The translations under genes and the position numbers were made by a program. Below the pieces are notes generated by a model. That model did no database searches. It saw nothing but the letters and a program-made list of their open reading frames with translations, and was not told where the DNA came from. Shown here piece after piece: positions 45,006 through 53,390 of a stretch of 64,000 nt of DNA. Each line of letters starts with the position of its first letter. The stretch's first letter is position 1. This stretch comes from Vibrio sp. VB16 (lineage in GTDB: Bacteria > Pseudomonadota > Gammaproteobacteria > Enterobacterales > Vibrionaceae): contig NZ_CP087591.1 of the NCBI RefSeq assembly GCF_015594925.2, positions 1,054,001 to 1,118,000 on the forward strand, given 5' to 3'.

Positions 45006-45883
45006 AAGCATATCGTCCGGACACTTTAGAGCAGGCATTGGATAGGCTCGCGGTTGGTTGTCATACGCTGTTTTCTGGTGGTACTGATCTAATGGTACAA
45101 CACAGCGTTAGGCCGGGAATGACCCCGAGTTTTAATCAGGATGTCGTTTTTGTCGATGCAATCCAAGCGCTAAAGCATATTACTAAGACGAGCGATGGCG
45201 CTGATTCAAACGGTGACGTAAAAACCGCACTGGTTATTGGCGCTGGAGTGACATTAAGCCAGATTGAAAAACACCCCATGGTGCCAGATGTCTTGCGTCA
45301 GAGTGCAGCCAAAATAGCGGCACCTGCTCTTCGTAATCGTGCCACTATGGCGGGTAATATCTGTAATGCTTCACCCGCCGCGGATACGTTGCCTGCTTTA
45401 TACTTGCTAGATGCACGTGTCGTGTTGTCTTCTGCTCAAGGGGTGCGTGAATTAGAACTTGAAGACTTTATCATTGCTCCGGGACGGACCCAGCTTAGGC
45501 AAAATGAGATGCTCACTCATATCATTATTCCGCAAGCTGATTTTCCTGTGACGTTCTACCATAAAGTTGGTACCCGTGCCGCAAATGCACTGACTAAGCT
45601 TTCGGTTGCAGGGCTAGCAAACGTTAAAGAGGGCAGATTAGTTGATTGTCGTATCGCTTTTGGTGCGGTTGGTCCGACAGTGGTTCGCAGTCGTCAACTT
45701 GAGTCTCTATTTGCTGGGTTACCCGTCGAGCAACTTTCAGAGCCAAGTTTTATCGAAGAAGTGATAACCTTGTATGGCAAAATTATTCATCCAATTGATG
45801 ATCAACGCTCTACGGCTGATTATCGCCTTCAGGCGTCTCTTAACCTTTTACGGCGTTGGCTTAGTCAATTAAGTTGCCAATAA
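44999..45883 (+). CDS. FAD-binding subunit of the molybdenum hydroxylase
   Basis: A 294-residue protein of the CoxM/XdhB type. VEAYRPDTLEQALDRL at the start and FSGGTDLMVQHSVRPG near residue 24 form the first FAD-contacting segment. RNRATMAGNICNASPAADTLPALY near residue 113 carries the second. The C-terminal CO_deh_flav_C domain follows. It passes electrons to NAD or another acceptor. This is the third gene of the coupled trio, followed by a strong terminator. Confidence 0.93.
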   Translation: MVEAYRPDTLEQALDRLAVGCHTLFSGGTDLMVQHSVRPGMTPSFNQDVVFVDAIQALKHITKTSDGADSNGDVKTALVIGAGVTLSQIEKHPMVPDVLRQSAAKIAAPALRNRATMAGNICNASPAADTLPALYLLDARVVLSSAQGVRELELEDFIIAPGRTQLRQNEMLTHIIIPQADFPVTFYHKVGTRAANALTKLSVAGLANVKEGRLVDCRIAFGAVGPTVVRSRQLESLFAGLPVEQLSEPSFIEEVITLYGKIIHPIDDQRSTADYRLQASLNLLRRWLSQLSCQ

Positions 45884-45927
45884 AGGTTATTGACCATATC
45901 AATGTTTCATCGTGTTTTATTGAGGAA

Positions 45928-45955
45928 GAAAGGGGGGCTATGCCCCCCTTTCTTA
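45928..45955 (+). terminator. Rho-independent terminator after the hydroxylase trio
   Basis: A perfect 11-bp stem, GAAAGGGGGGC with GCCCCCCTTTC, a 3-base loop, then TTAT. It separates the ygfK operon from the ygfM operon. Confidence 0.88.
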
Positions 45956-46067
45956 TGCCTATTCCTTTGCATACATATTGCTCAACAATGACGTTTTCAA
46001 GTTGGAATTACTACACGTTTTTCACCTGAAACGTGACCTTGTAGTATCGGTATTATCAACTATCACG

Positions 46068-46083
46068 TTTGATAGATATCAAA
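46068..46083 (+). promoter_or_regulatory. TTTGATA dyad upstream of ygfM
   Basis: TTTGATAGATATCAAA, a dyad with perfect 7-bp arms around GA. It is the most symmetric copy of the motif in the window and lies about 190 bases before the sigma-54 promoter at 46272. Confidence 0.6.
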
Positions 46084-46104
46084 TTGATAGTGGAAAAATA
46101 TTAT

Positions 46105-46119
46105 TTTGATAGATATTAC
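46105..46119 (+). promoter_or_regulatory. Second TTTGATA site upstream of ygfM
   Basis: TTTGATAGATATTAC, about 155 bases upstream of the sigma-54 promoter. The pairing of two sites at 150-200 bases upstream mirrors the ygfK promoter region. Confidence 0.55.
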
Positions 46120-46271
46120 TAACGTATTGATAAGCATTCCTATTTGATGTTTTTTATCTATCTTAAATTTGTCGATGTGCTCAGATTCTATCGATGATTC
46201 AGCTCTCATTTCTGCCTCAATTTCAGACGAAGTTCACGAAACGCTTCACTTATTAAGTCCTCGGTCTAGGT

Positions 46272-46287
46272 TGGCGCAATAGTTGCT
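46272..46287 (+). promoter_or_regulatory. Sigma-54 promoter of the ygfM-xdhD operon
   Basis: TGGCGCAATAGTTGCT, a close match to the sigma-54 consensus. It differs from the ygfK promoter (TGGCTCAGTAGTTGCT) at only two positions and lies 100 bases before the ygfM start. Confidence 0.82.
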
Positions 46288-46386
46288 ATTTTCTTGACTA
46301 AGAATAGTTAAAGTATCGTCCAGGGCCTCGCTTAATAAAATAGGCCATGAACTCAAAGATAAGTAGAAATCTAAAGGGTAAGAATA

Positions 46387-47181
46387 ATGATTGAGCACTA
46401 CTTCAGACCAGACTCTACCGCCCAGGCTCTAGAACTCATGCAGCAATATATTGGCACAGCAACGTGGTTCGCCGGTGGTTCCAAGCTTAACGCCACACCA
46501 AGTAAAACCGATAAAACGGTTGCGATATCGCTTGATAATCTGGCGTTCGATAATATTGAACAGTTAGATGATGCCATCCACATCGGTGCGACGTGCAAGA
46601 TTCAGCATTTGATAGATAACGAGCTAGTACCGGTTGCGTTGAAACAATCAGCTAGCTTCATTTACTCTCGGCACGTACGCAACCAGGCCACACTTGGTGG
46701 TGAGATTGCAGCTTTACAGACAGAAGCGCGATTAATACCCAGTCTCATTGCATTGAAAGCCCGCGTAGTATTGGCAGATGATAGAGAATGCGATGTCGAA
46801 GAGTACATCTCAATAGATACACGAGATTTGATTGTTAAAGTTATTATTCCTGATGTGAACCTCAACTGCATTGGTTACAACATATCGCGCTCTGCTGCGG
46901 GATTAGCAGTTGTCACCGCTGCAGTTTCAGTAGACAGCCAAGGGAATAAGGTTATTGCACTTGATGGCGTTTCCCCTTTGCATAATGGCGCCGCAAAACC
47001 TATCCGTTTGCGAGATGTTGAAAGTCAAAACCTCAAAGGCGAGTTGTTAGAAGAAGCGGTAGCGGATGCGGTTCATCCCGTTGCGGATATCATAGGTAGT
47101 GCGGAATACAAGCGTTACATAGCGGGTGTCGTTGTAACAGATCTACTGACAGAGTGTCAGCTATTGGCTGAGGAGGCTTAA
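46387..47181 (+). CDS. ygfM: FAD-binding subunit YgfM of the XdhD-type hydroxylase
   Basis: A 264-residue FAD-subunit protein, shorter than XdhB. It keeps EHYFRPDSTAQALELM and WFAGGSKLNATPSKTD at the start, and RHVRNQATLGGEIAALQTEAR near residue 94. The glycine/asparagine pattern is altered compared with typical XdhB, as in E. coli YgfM. It is the partner of XdhD, whose gene begins 2 bases after its stop. The start has the sequence AAGGGTAAGAATA upstream. Confidence 0.92.
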   Translation: MIEHYFRPDSTAQALELMQQYIGTATWFAGGSKLNATPSKTDKTVAISLDNLAFDNIEQLDDAIHIGATCKIQHLIDNELVPVALKQSASFIYSRHVRNQATLGGEIAALQTEARLIPSLIALKARVVLADDRECDVEEYISIDTRDLIVKVIIPDVNLNCIGYNISRSAAGLAVVTAAVSVDSQGNKVIALDGVSPLHNGAAKPIRLRDVESQNLKGELLEEAVADAVHPVADIIGSAEYKRYIAGVVVTDLLTECQLLAEEA

Positions 47182-47183
47182 TT

Positions 47184-50060
47184 ATGACCATTCAATTTAC
47201 TCTAAATAGTCGCCCTCAAGAACTCCAATGTGCTCTTGGTGAAAATGTACAAAAACTACTGCACGGTATGGGGCTACACTCTGTACGTAACAGTGATGAT
47301 GGTTATGGCTATGCAGGTTCTGATGTCATCTTACTAAACGGAAAGTTAGTAAATGCTTCATTGTTAATTGCAGCGCAACTCGAAGGTTGTGACGTATTTA
47401 CAGCGGAATCATTAAGCACTCACAATAACCTAAATGTCGTTCAGCAGGCGATGATTGATGTCGGTGTTGTTCAGTCAGGATATAATGACCCAGCGGCAGC
47501 ACTGATTATTACGGATTTGCTTGAGCGAGTTGCCAACCCTACTCGCGAAGAGATAGATGATGCGCTCTCTGGTCTATTTAGCCGTGATGCTGGCTATCAA
47601 CAGTTCTACCAAGTGGTCAGTTTGGCTGCAAACCGTAAACATACGCCTGATTACAATGAGGAAGTGGCACCGGAGTTTTGTGATGACTTGGATGTCGTCG
47701 GCAAGGTGAGTCCGAAAGACGACTCGGTGAAAATGGTTCAGGCTAAACCTTGTTATGTTGAAGATAGAATTCCTAAAGATGCGTGTGTTCTTAAAGTACT
47801 GCGCAGTCCTCATCCACATGCGTGGATAAAACGTCTGGATGTCAGTAAAGCCGAAGCGCTAACCGGTGTTGTGTTTGTTATGACGCACGAAAACTGTCCA
47901 GATATTCCTTACACGCCTGGTGGTCAAACGGGGCCGGAGCCATCGCCTTTAGATCGACGTATGTTCTGTCAGAAACTACGCCATGTTGGCGACCGTGTTG
48001 CGGCCGTTGTCGCGGAAAGTGTCGATATAGCTGAAGCGGCTTTGAAACTTATTGATGTTGAGTACGAAGTACTTAAGCCCGTGATGAGTATCGATGAAGC
48101 CGCCGCGGCAGATGCGCCAATCATCCACAATGAACCTATTGAATATCTTGCGGGAGCACCCTCTGATCTCGAAGAACAAAACAGAGATGCCGATCCACGT
48201 GAAGGTAAGCTGATTGTTAACTTCCCAATAGGCTGTAAGCCGCGCGAAAATATCGCCGCTTCGGTACATGGTCAGATTGGTGACATCGATCAGGGCTTTG
48301 CGGATGCAGATATAATCTTGGAGAGAACGTACGAATCCAAACAGGCACAGCAAGCGCCAACGGAAACCCATATCTGCTACGCCTATATGGATGGAAACCG
48401 TTTGGTTATGCACGCTTCCACTCAGGTGCCATTCCATGTACGTCGTCAGATCGCTAGGATCCTTGGCGTTAAGCAAAACCTTGTACACATAATTAAAGAG
48501 CGTGTTGGTGGTGGATTTGGGTCCAAGCAAGATATCTTGGTTGAAGACCTTACGGCTTTCGCTACCTTTATGACCGGACGACCTGTTTATCTTCATTATA
48601 CTCGTGAAGAAGAATTTATCGCTTGTTCTACGCGTCACGTTGCTAAGGTCAACCTAAAAGTAGGTATGAAAAAAGATGGTACTCTGACGGCAATTGACAT
48701 GGATTTCCAAGCCAATACAGGCCCTTATGGTAACCATGCTCTTACGGTACCTTCCAACGGCCCTGCGTTGTCACTGCCGCTTTATCCAATCGATAATGTG
48801 CGTTTTAAAGTGACAACCTACTACTCAAACATTTGTCCTACCGGTGCTTATCAAGGTTATGGTGCTCCTAAAGGCGTTTTTGCCCTAACAATGATGCTAG
48901 CGGAACTTGCTGATGAACTGGACATGGATCTTCTTGATATTATTGAAAAGAACCGAGTTCATGAAGGTGACCCGTTAAAAATCAAAGCGGCAGTTGGTGA
49001 AGGTGATTTACCGACAGAACCGCCTAGAGTACTCTCGTGTGCGCTTACCGAAGTGTTGCGTCGTGGACGTGAAGAGTTTGGCTGGGACACACCGAAAGAA
49101 GATCTCGGACCTGACTGGAAAATTGGTCGAGGCGTTGCAATTATGCAGCAAAAATCGGGTATCCCAGATATCGACCAGGCGAACTGTAAAGCCAAATTGG
49201 CCTCAGATGGCACAATGATTGTCCATTCTGGAGGCGCAGATATTGGCACTGGCTTGGACTTGGTCGTGAGTAAGATCGTAGCAGAAACATTGAAAATGCC
49301 GCTGGAAGAAGTGACGGTAATCTCTGGTGATACCGACCACTGCCCGTTTGATAAAGGTGCATACGCATCGTCAGGAACATGTTTCTCCGGAAATGCGGCA
49401 ATGAAAGCGGCGCAATCAATGCGTGAACGCATACTCATTTGTGGAGCAGAGATGCTTGGTGAGCAGGTTGAAAGTGTCAAACTTGTTTTCCCTGCAACGG
49501 TGGAAGCCAAAGATGGTAAACAAGTCACCTATGGTGAAATTGCGCATCAAGCTGAAGGTGGTAAAGGCTGGGGGCAGTTACTCACGAGTGGTAGCTTTAT
49601 TACCTCTGATTTTGCGTTTCCATATGGTGCCAATTTCGTTGAGGTTGCGGTCAATACTCGCTCCGGTCAGATAAAACTGAATAAATTTCATGCCCTTCTC
49701 GATTGTGGTACGCCAATCAATCCAGACTTGGCGCTGGGTCAGATCTATGGAGCCAGTATGCGTGCCATTGGTCACAGCATGACTGAGGAGTTGATGTATA
49801 ACGAGAGCGGTGTGCCAATCAATACCGATCTTAAGAGTTACGGTGCACCGAAAATTGGTGATATCCCATTAGATTTTCGAGCGGCGTTAGTTCCAAGTGA
49901 TGATCCTGTTGGGCCATTTGGCGCTAAGTCTATCTCAGAAATTGGCGTAAATGGTGCTTCACCGGCCATCGCTACCGCCATCCATGATGCCTGTGGCGTA
50001 TGGATTAGAGAATGGAACTTTACACCAGAGAAGGTACTTAGAGGACTCAACAAACTGTAA
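47184..50060 (+). CDS. xdhD: Selenium-dependent-type xanthine dehydrogenase subunit XdhD
   Basis: A 958-residue protein that aligns from end to end with E. coli XdhD (956). Residues 1-160 have the fold pattern of the two [2Fe-2S] domains, but the Cys ligands are gone: the first cluster reads DDGYGYAGSD and the second VQSGYNDPAA and GLFSRDAGYQQ. The remainder is a molybdopterin subunit with VGGGFGSKQD near residue 444, GAYQGYGAPKG near 555 and the catalytic-Glu segment GAKSISEIGVNG near 915. XdhD is implicated in selenium-dependent purine hydroxylation. Because it lacks the clusters, electrons must leave by another route, perhaps YgfK. No UGA-encoded selenocysteine is present; selenium in this class is bound to the cofactor. 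Confidence 0.95.
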   Translation: MTIQFTLNSRPQELQCALGENVQKLLHGMGLHSVRNSDDGYGYAGSDVILLNGKLVNASLLIAAQLEGCDVFTAESLSTHNNLNVVQQAMIDVGVVQSGYNDPAAALIITDLLERVANPTREEIDDALSGLFSRDAGYQQFYQVVSLAANRKHTPDYNEEVAPEFCDDLDVVGKVSPKDDSVKMVQAKPCYVEDRIPKDACVLKVLRSPHPHAWIKRLDVSKAEALTGVVFVMTHENCPDIPYTPGGQTGPEPSPLDRRMFCQKLRHVGDRVAAVVAESVDIAEAALKLIDVEYEVLKPVMSIDEAAAADAPIIHNEPIEYLAGAPSDLEEQNRDADPREGKLIVNFPIGCKPRENIAASVHGQIGDIDQGFADADIILERTYESKQAQQAPTETHICYAYMDGNRLVMHASTQVPFHVRRQIARILGVKQNLVHIIKERVGGGFGSKQDILVEDLTAFATFMTGRPVYLHYTREEEFIACSTRHVAKVNLKVGMKKDGTLTAIDMDFQANTGPYGNHALTVPSNGPALSLPLYPIDNVRFKVTTYYSNICPTGAYQGYGAPKGVFALTMMLAELADELDMDLLDIIEKNRVHEGDPLKIKAAVGEGDLPTEPPRVLSCALTEVLRRGREEFGWDTPKEDLGPDWKIGRGVAIMQQKSGIPDIDQANCKAKLASDGTMIVHSGGADIGTGLDLVVSKIVAETLKMPLEEVTVISGDTDHCPFDKGAYASSGTCFSGNAAMKAAQSMRERILICGAEMLGEQVESVKLVFPATVEAKDGKQVTYGEIAHQAEGGKGWGQLLTSGSFITSDFAFPYGANFVEVAVNTRSGQIKLNKFHALLDCGTPINPDLALGQIYGASMRAIGHSMTEELMYNESGVPINTDLKSYGAPKIGDIPLDFRAALVPSDDPVGPFGAKSISEIGVNGASPAIATAIHDACGVWIREWNFTPEKVLRGLNKL

Positions 50061-50068
50061 ATTGAACT

Positions 50069-50111
50069 AAAAGCGGTTAATTTTCAGGGGATGGGAAATA
50101 GCCGCTTTTTT
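50069..50111 (+). terminator. Terminator after xdhD
   Basis: AAAAGCGG pairs with CCGCTTTT across a loop of about 25 bases with some internal pairing, followed by TT. It ends the ygfM-xdhD transcript 9 bases after the stop. Confidence 0.7.
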
Positions 50112-50188
50112 AATTTGCGAGTGAGTTGTCATAGCTTGGCTGATACGAACTAATTTAGATTTAGTTGTAGTGAAATGGGGTAAGGCAG

Positions 50189-50209
50189 CACCTAGTTATT
50201 TACTAGGTG
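50189..50209 (+). other. Hairpin in the leader of the NCS2 permease gene
   Basis: CACCTAGT and ACTAGGTG form an 8-bp stem with a 5-base loop, followed at once by the palindrome GGAGCTCC. It is in the 226-base leader of the permease gene. I see no match to the purine riboswitch core. It may be a protein or RNA regulatory element. Confidence 0.35.
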
Positions 50210-50337
50210 GGAGCTCCTTGGGGATTTTCTGGCTAGGTTATCGATTCCATACTCGTCCAATCTTTTCGTGGATACTGTTTGACTGAATAGGCACATAAGA
50301 AGCCTTAAAGCGCAGTCGTCTGTGAAAAGTCTATAAA

Positions 50338-51753
50338 ATGGATAGTATTGAAATGAAACTCTTTTATAACGTGGAAGATAAGCCTCCTGTGGGAGCTGCA
50401 ATATTACTAGCTTTACAACATATGCTTGCTGCAATGGGGGCCATAATTGCTGTGCCTCTTGTGGTGGGAAGTGCGATCGGGTTGCCTACTGATCAAATGG
50501 TTATTTTGGTCAATGCTGCTCTTATGGTCTCTGGAGTAGTCACGATTGTTCAGTGTAAAGGTGTAGGCCCGGTTGGAATTCGTTTACCTGTTGTTATGGG
50601 GACAAGTTTTACCTTTGTTGCCATCTCTATCTCTATTGGTTTAGATGCCGGTATTTCAGGTATATTCGGTGCCTCGCTAGTGGGGTCTCTGGTGATGATT
50701 ATCGGTAGCCGATTTATGCCTCAGATCCGCAAATTATTTCCGCCGGTTGTCTCCGGTACCGTTGTGGTACTTATCGGTTTAACTATTCTACCTGTTTCCG
50801 TGGATTGGTTTGCTGGTGGATTTGTGGGTCAGGAAGAGTACGGTCAACTTAGTAACCTGTTGTTAGGTCTTTTGGTACTGGTTGTTGTTATTGTCCTATC
50901 ACAAGTCGGTACCGGTATTATTTCAGCCGCAGCGATTGTAATAGGCATGGCTGTAGGCTATCTGACGGCTATTTTTATGGGTATTGTTGATTTTTCTCCC
51001 GTTCGTGACGCTAAGTTCTTTGCTTTACCTGAAATAATGCCGTTTGGCCTTAGTTTTACCGTGAGCGGTATCATCGGCATGTCGATTGCCTATCTGGTTA
51101 CGATCATGGAATCAACGGGCGATTTTTTGGCATTGAGTGATGCGACTCATACCAAGTTAACGGGTAAGAAATTATCGAAGGGTATCTTGTGTGATGGGGC
51201 CGGTAGTGCATTAGCATCTATGTTTGGTGCCACTCCTTTTTCATCATTTAGCCAAAACGTCGGTATTGTTTCTATTACTGGTGTGGCAAGCCGTCATGTG
51301 GTCGCTCTTACTGGTTTCATCATGCTGTTGGCTGGTTTATTTCCAAAGCTGGGCGGTATAGTGGTAACGATCCCTTCACCAGTACTTGGTGGCGCAGGCT
51401 TAGTCATGTTTGCCATGATTATTTCAGCGGGTATTGGCATCCTTTCACGTATTAGTTTCACCAAACGTAACATGTTGATTATTGCAGTAGGTGTAGCCTC
51501 TGGTATGGCCGTAACCGTTCGTCCAGAAATACTTACCCACTTGCCCGAGTCCATGAAAGTCATTTTCGGCTCAGGTATCACCACTGGCTCATTGGTCGCA
51601 CTTGCACTGAATGTTGCTCTAGGCGTTAATCGCGCGGATGAAGCGGAAAGTGCTACCGAAAAACGTGAAGCGTTGGAAGAGCAAATTAAAGAGTGTGAAG
51701 TGTGTAATCGAGCTTTGGAAGAAGAAGAAAATTTGGCTCGTCAGAAAGCGTAA
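50338..51753 (+). CDS. NCS2-family xanthine/uric acid permease
   Basis: A 471-residue protein with about 14 hydrophobic spans. The family's His is seen in ALQHMLAAMGA near residue 27, and the nucleobase-transporter signature as SQNVGIVSITGVASR near residue 304. The length and sequence are closer to UacT/XanQ (uric acid and xanthine proton symporters) than to UraA. A cytoplasmic Cys/Glu-rich C-terminus (ECEVCNRALEEEENLA) is unusual. It lies between xdhD and guaD, as the purine permease does in E. coli, so it probably imports xanthine or urate. Substrate choice cannot be settled by reading. Confidence 0.9.
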   Translation: MDSIEMKLFYNVEDKPPVGAAILLALQHMLAAMGAIIAVPLVVGSAIGLPTDQMVILVNAALMVSGVVTIVQCKGVGPVGIRLPVVMGTSFTFVAISISIGLDAGISGIFGASLVGSLVMIIGSRFMPQIRKLFPPVVSGTVVVLIGLTILPVSVDWFAGGFVGQEEYGQLSNLLLGLLVLVVVIVLSQVGTGIISAAAIVIGMAVGYLTAIFMGIVDFSPVRDAKFFALPEIMPFGLSFTVSGIIGMSIAYLVTIMESTGDFLALSDATHTKLTGKKLSKGILCDGAGSALASMFGATPFSSFSQNVGIVSITGVASRHVVALTGFIMLLAGLFPKLGGIVVTIPSPVLGGAGLVMFAMIISAGIGILSRISFTKRNMLIIAVGVASGMAVTVRPEILTHLPESMKVIFGSGITTGSLVALALNVALGVNRADEAESATEKREALEEQIKECEVCNRALEEEENLARQKA

Positions 51754-51914
51754 ATCGACACTGAATAAACGGGCAAGGAGCCGATTGGTTTCTTGCCATC
51801 TATGAATACTTAGAATTCTACATTAGAACTTTAAAATTGGTCTGTACGCTATTTGTGGCCGTCCGGTGATGAGAAACAAATAGATGTGCGTATAAAAAAT
51901 TTATAGGGGTAACT

Positions 51915-53231
51915 ATGGAATACTCTCAATCTATTAAGGCAATTCGTGCTTCGTTCATGGATATTGCGCGTGTAGTAGATAAGCCAGGAGATATCGAAGA
52001 AAATGTTCGCTTTATAGAAGACGGGTTAATGCTTGTTGATAACGGGCGTATTGAATGGTTGGGTCCTTGGGAAGAGGGAAAAGACAAAGTCCCAGCATCG
52101 GTCCGTATTAGAAGCTATCCGGGAAAACTGGTTATGCCGGGCTTTATCGATACCCATATTCACTACCCTCAGGCAGAAATGGTTGGCGCCTATGGGGAGC
52201 AACTGCTTGAGTGGCTAAATAACTACACTTTTCCTACAGAAGCTCGTTATAAAGATAAAGAATACTCTCGGGAGATGTCGACATTTTTCATCAAGCAATT
52301 GTTGCGCAATGGTACAACAACCGCTTTGGTCTTCGGTACGGTTCACCCTGAGTCAGTGGACGCTCTATTTGAAGAAGCTGAAAAAATCAATATGAGGATG
52401 ATTGCCGGCAAAGTCATGATGGACCGCAATGCCCCCGATTATCTGCTTGATACGCCAGAAATTGGCTACAACCAATCCAAAGAACTGATAGAGAAATGGC
52501 ATAAAAGAGGTCGTTTACAATATGCCATTACCCCACGCTTTGCCCCAACGTCATCTCCAGAACAGTTGGCAATGGCAGGTAAACTAAAAGCCGAGTATCC
52601 AGATACATACGTGCATACACATCTATGTGAAAACAAAGACGAGATTGCGTGGGTAAAAGAATTGTATCCCGAACAAGACGGCTATCTTGATGTATACCAT
52701 CACCATGGTCTTACGGGACCCAAGAGCGTGTTTGCTCATTGCATTCATCTTGAGGATAAGGAGTGGGATTGCTTACAAGAGACAGATTCTGCCATTGCGT
52801 TCTGTCCTACCTCGAATCTTTATCTCGGTAGTGGTCTATTCAAACTGCAGGAAGCATGGAATCGCAATATAAAGGTCGGAATAGGGACCGATATTGGTGC
52901 TGGCACGACGTTTAACCTGCTTCAGACCCTCAATGAAGCCTACAAGGTAATGCAATTGCAGCAGCATAGATTATCCGCTTTTGAAGCTTTTTATCTTGCA
53001 ACCTTAGGCGCAGCAAACTCACTGTCTCTGGACCATTTGATTGGCAACTTTGAGATCGGTAAAGAAGCTGATTTCGTCGTCATTGATCCTTGTGCAACGC
53101 CTTTACAGCAATTGCGATACGACAGTTCAAAAGATCTAGCTGACAAGTTGTTTTTGCTGATGACACTAGGGGATGATCGCAGTATCTACCGAACCTATGT
53201 CGATGGTCGACTCGTTTATGAACGTGGTTAA
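51915..53231 (+). CDS. guaD: Guanine deaminase
   Basis: A 438-residue amidohydrolase, matching E. coli GuaD (439). Metal ligands are in GFIDTHIHYPQAEMVGAYG near residue 75, HTHLCENKDEI near 235, HC in VFAHCIHLEDKEW near 274, and GTDIGAGTTFN near 325. It hydrolyses guanine to xanthine and ammonia, supplying the substrate of the xanthine-type hydroxylases next door. It sits in the same place relative to xdhD and ghxQ as in E. coli. Confidence 0.96.
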   Translation: MEYSQSIKAIRASFMDIARVVDKPGDIEENVRFIEDGLMLVDNGRIEWLGPWEEGKDKVPASVRIRSYPGKLVMPGFIDTHIHYPQAEMVGAYGEQLLEWLNNYTFPTEARYKDKEYSREMSTFFIKQLLRNGTTTALVFGTVHPESVDALFEEAEKINMRMIAGKVMMDRNAPDYLLDTPEIGYNQSKELIEKWHKRGRLQYAITPRFAPTSSPEQLAMAGKLKAEYPDTYVHTHLCENKDEIAWVKELYPEQDGYLDVYHHHGLTGPKSVFAHCIHLEDKEWDCLQETDSAIAFCPTSNLYLGSGLFKLQEAWNRNIKVGIGTDIGAGTTFNLLQTLNEAYKVMQLQQHRLSAFEAFYLATLGAANSLSLDHLIGNFEIGKEADFVVIDPCATPLQQLRYDSSKDLADKLFLLMTLGDDRSIYRTYVDGRLVYERG

Positions 53232-53390
53232 TCCGTCGCTTTTTGACAACGAAAAAAAATTTAATAGGTAATTTAAACTACGTGGAATGGAACATTTACA
53301 CACTTTCTGAGTTGTAAAGGGTATGTCTTATTTTGACGAGTTAATTAATACGAACTCTTTGAACTCAATGACTAACAAGGAAATATCACC

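Noticed and set aside
42346..50060. Selenocysteine-encoding UGA in the molybdenum hydroxylases.
   Set aside because: No internal in-frame UGA is seen. In this enzyme class selenium is bound to the cofactor, not the protein chain.
50189..50337. Possible purine riboswitch in the leader of the NCS2 permease (hairpin followed later by GCCTTAAA).
   Set aside because: The three-way junction of purine riboswitches is not present: no matching P1 arms and no TTTCTACC-type joining strand.
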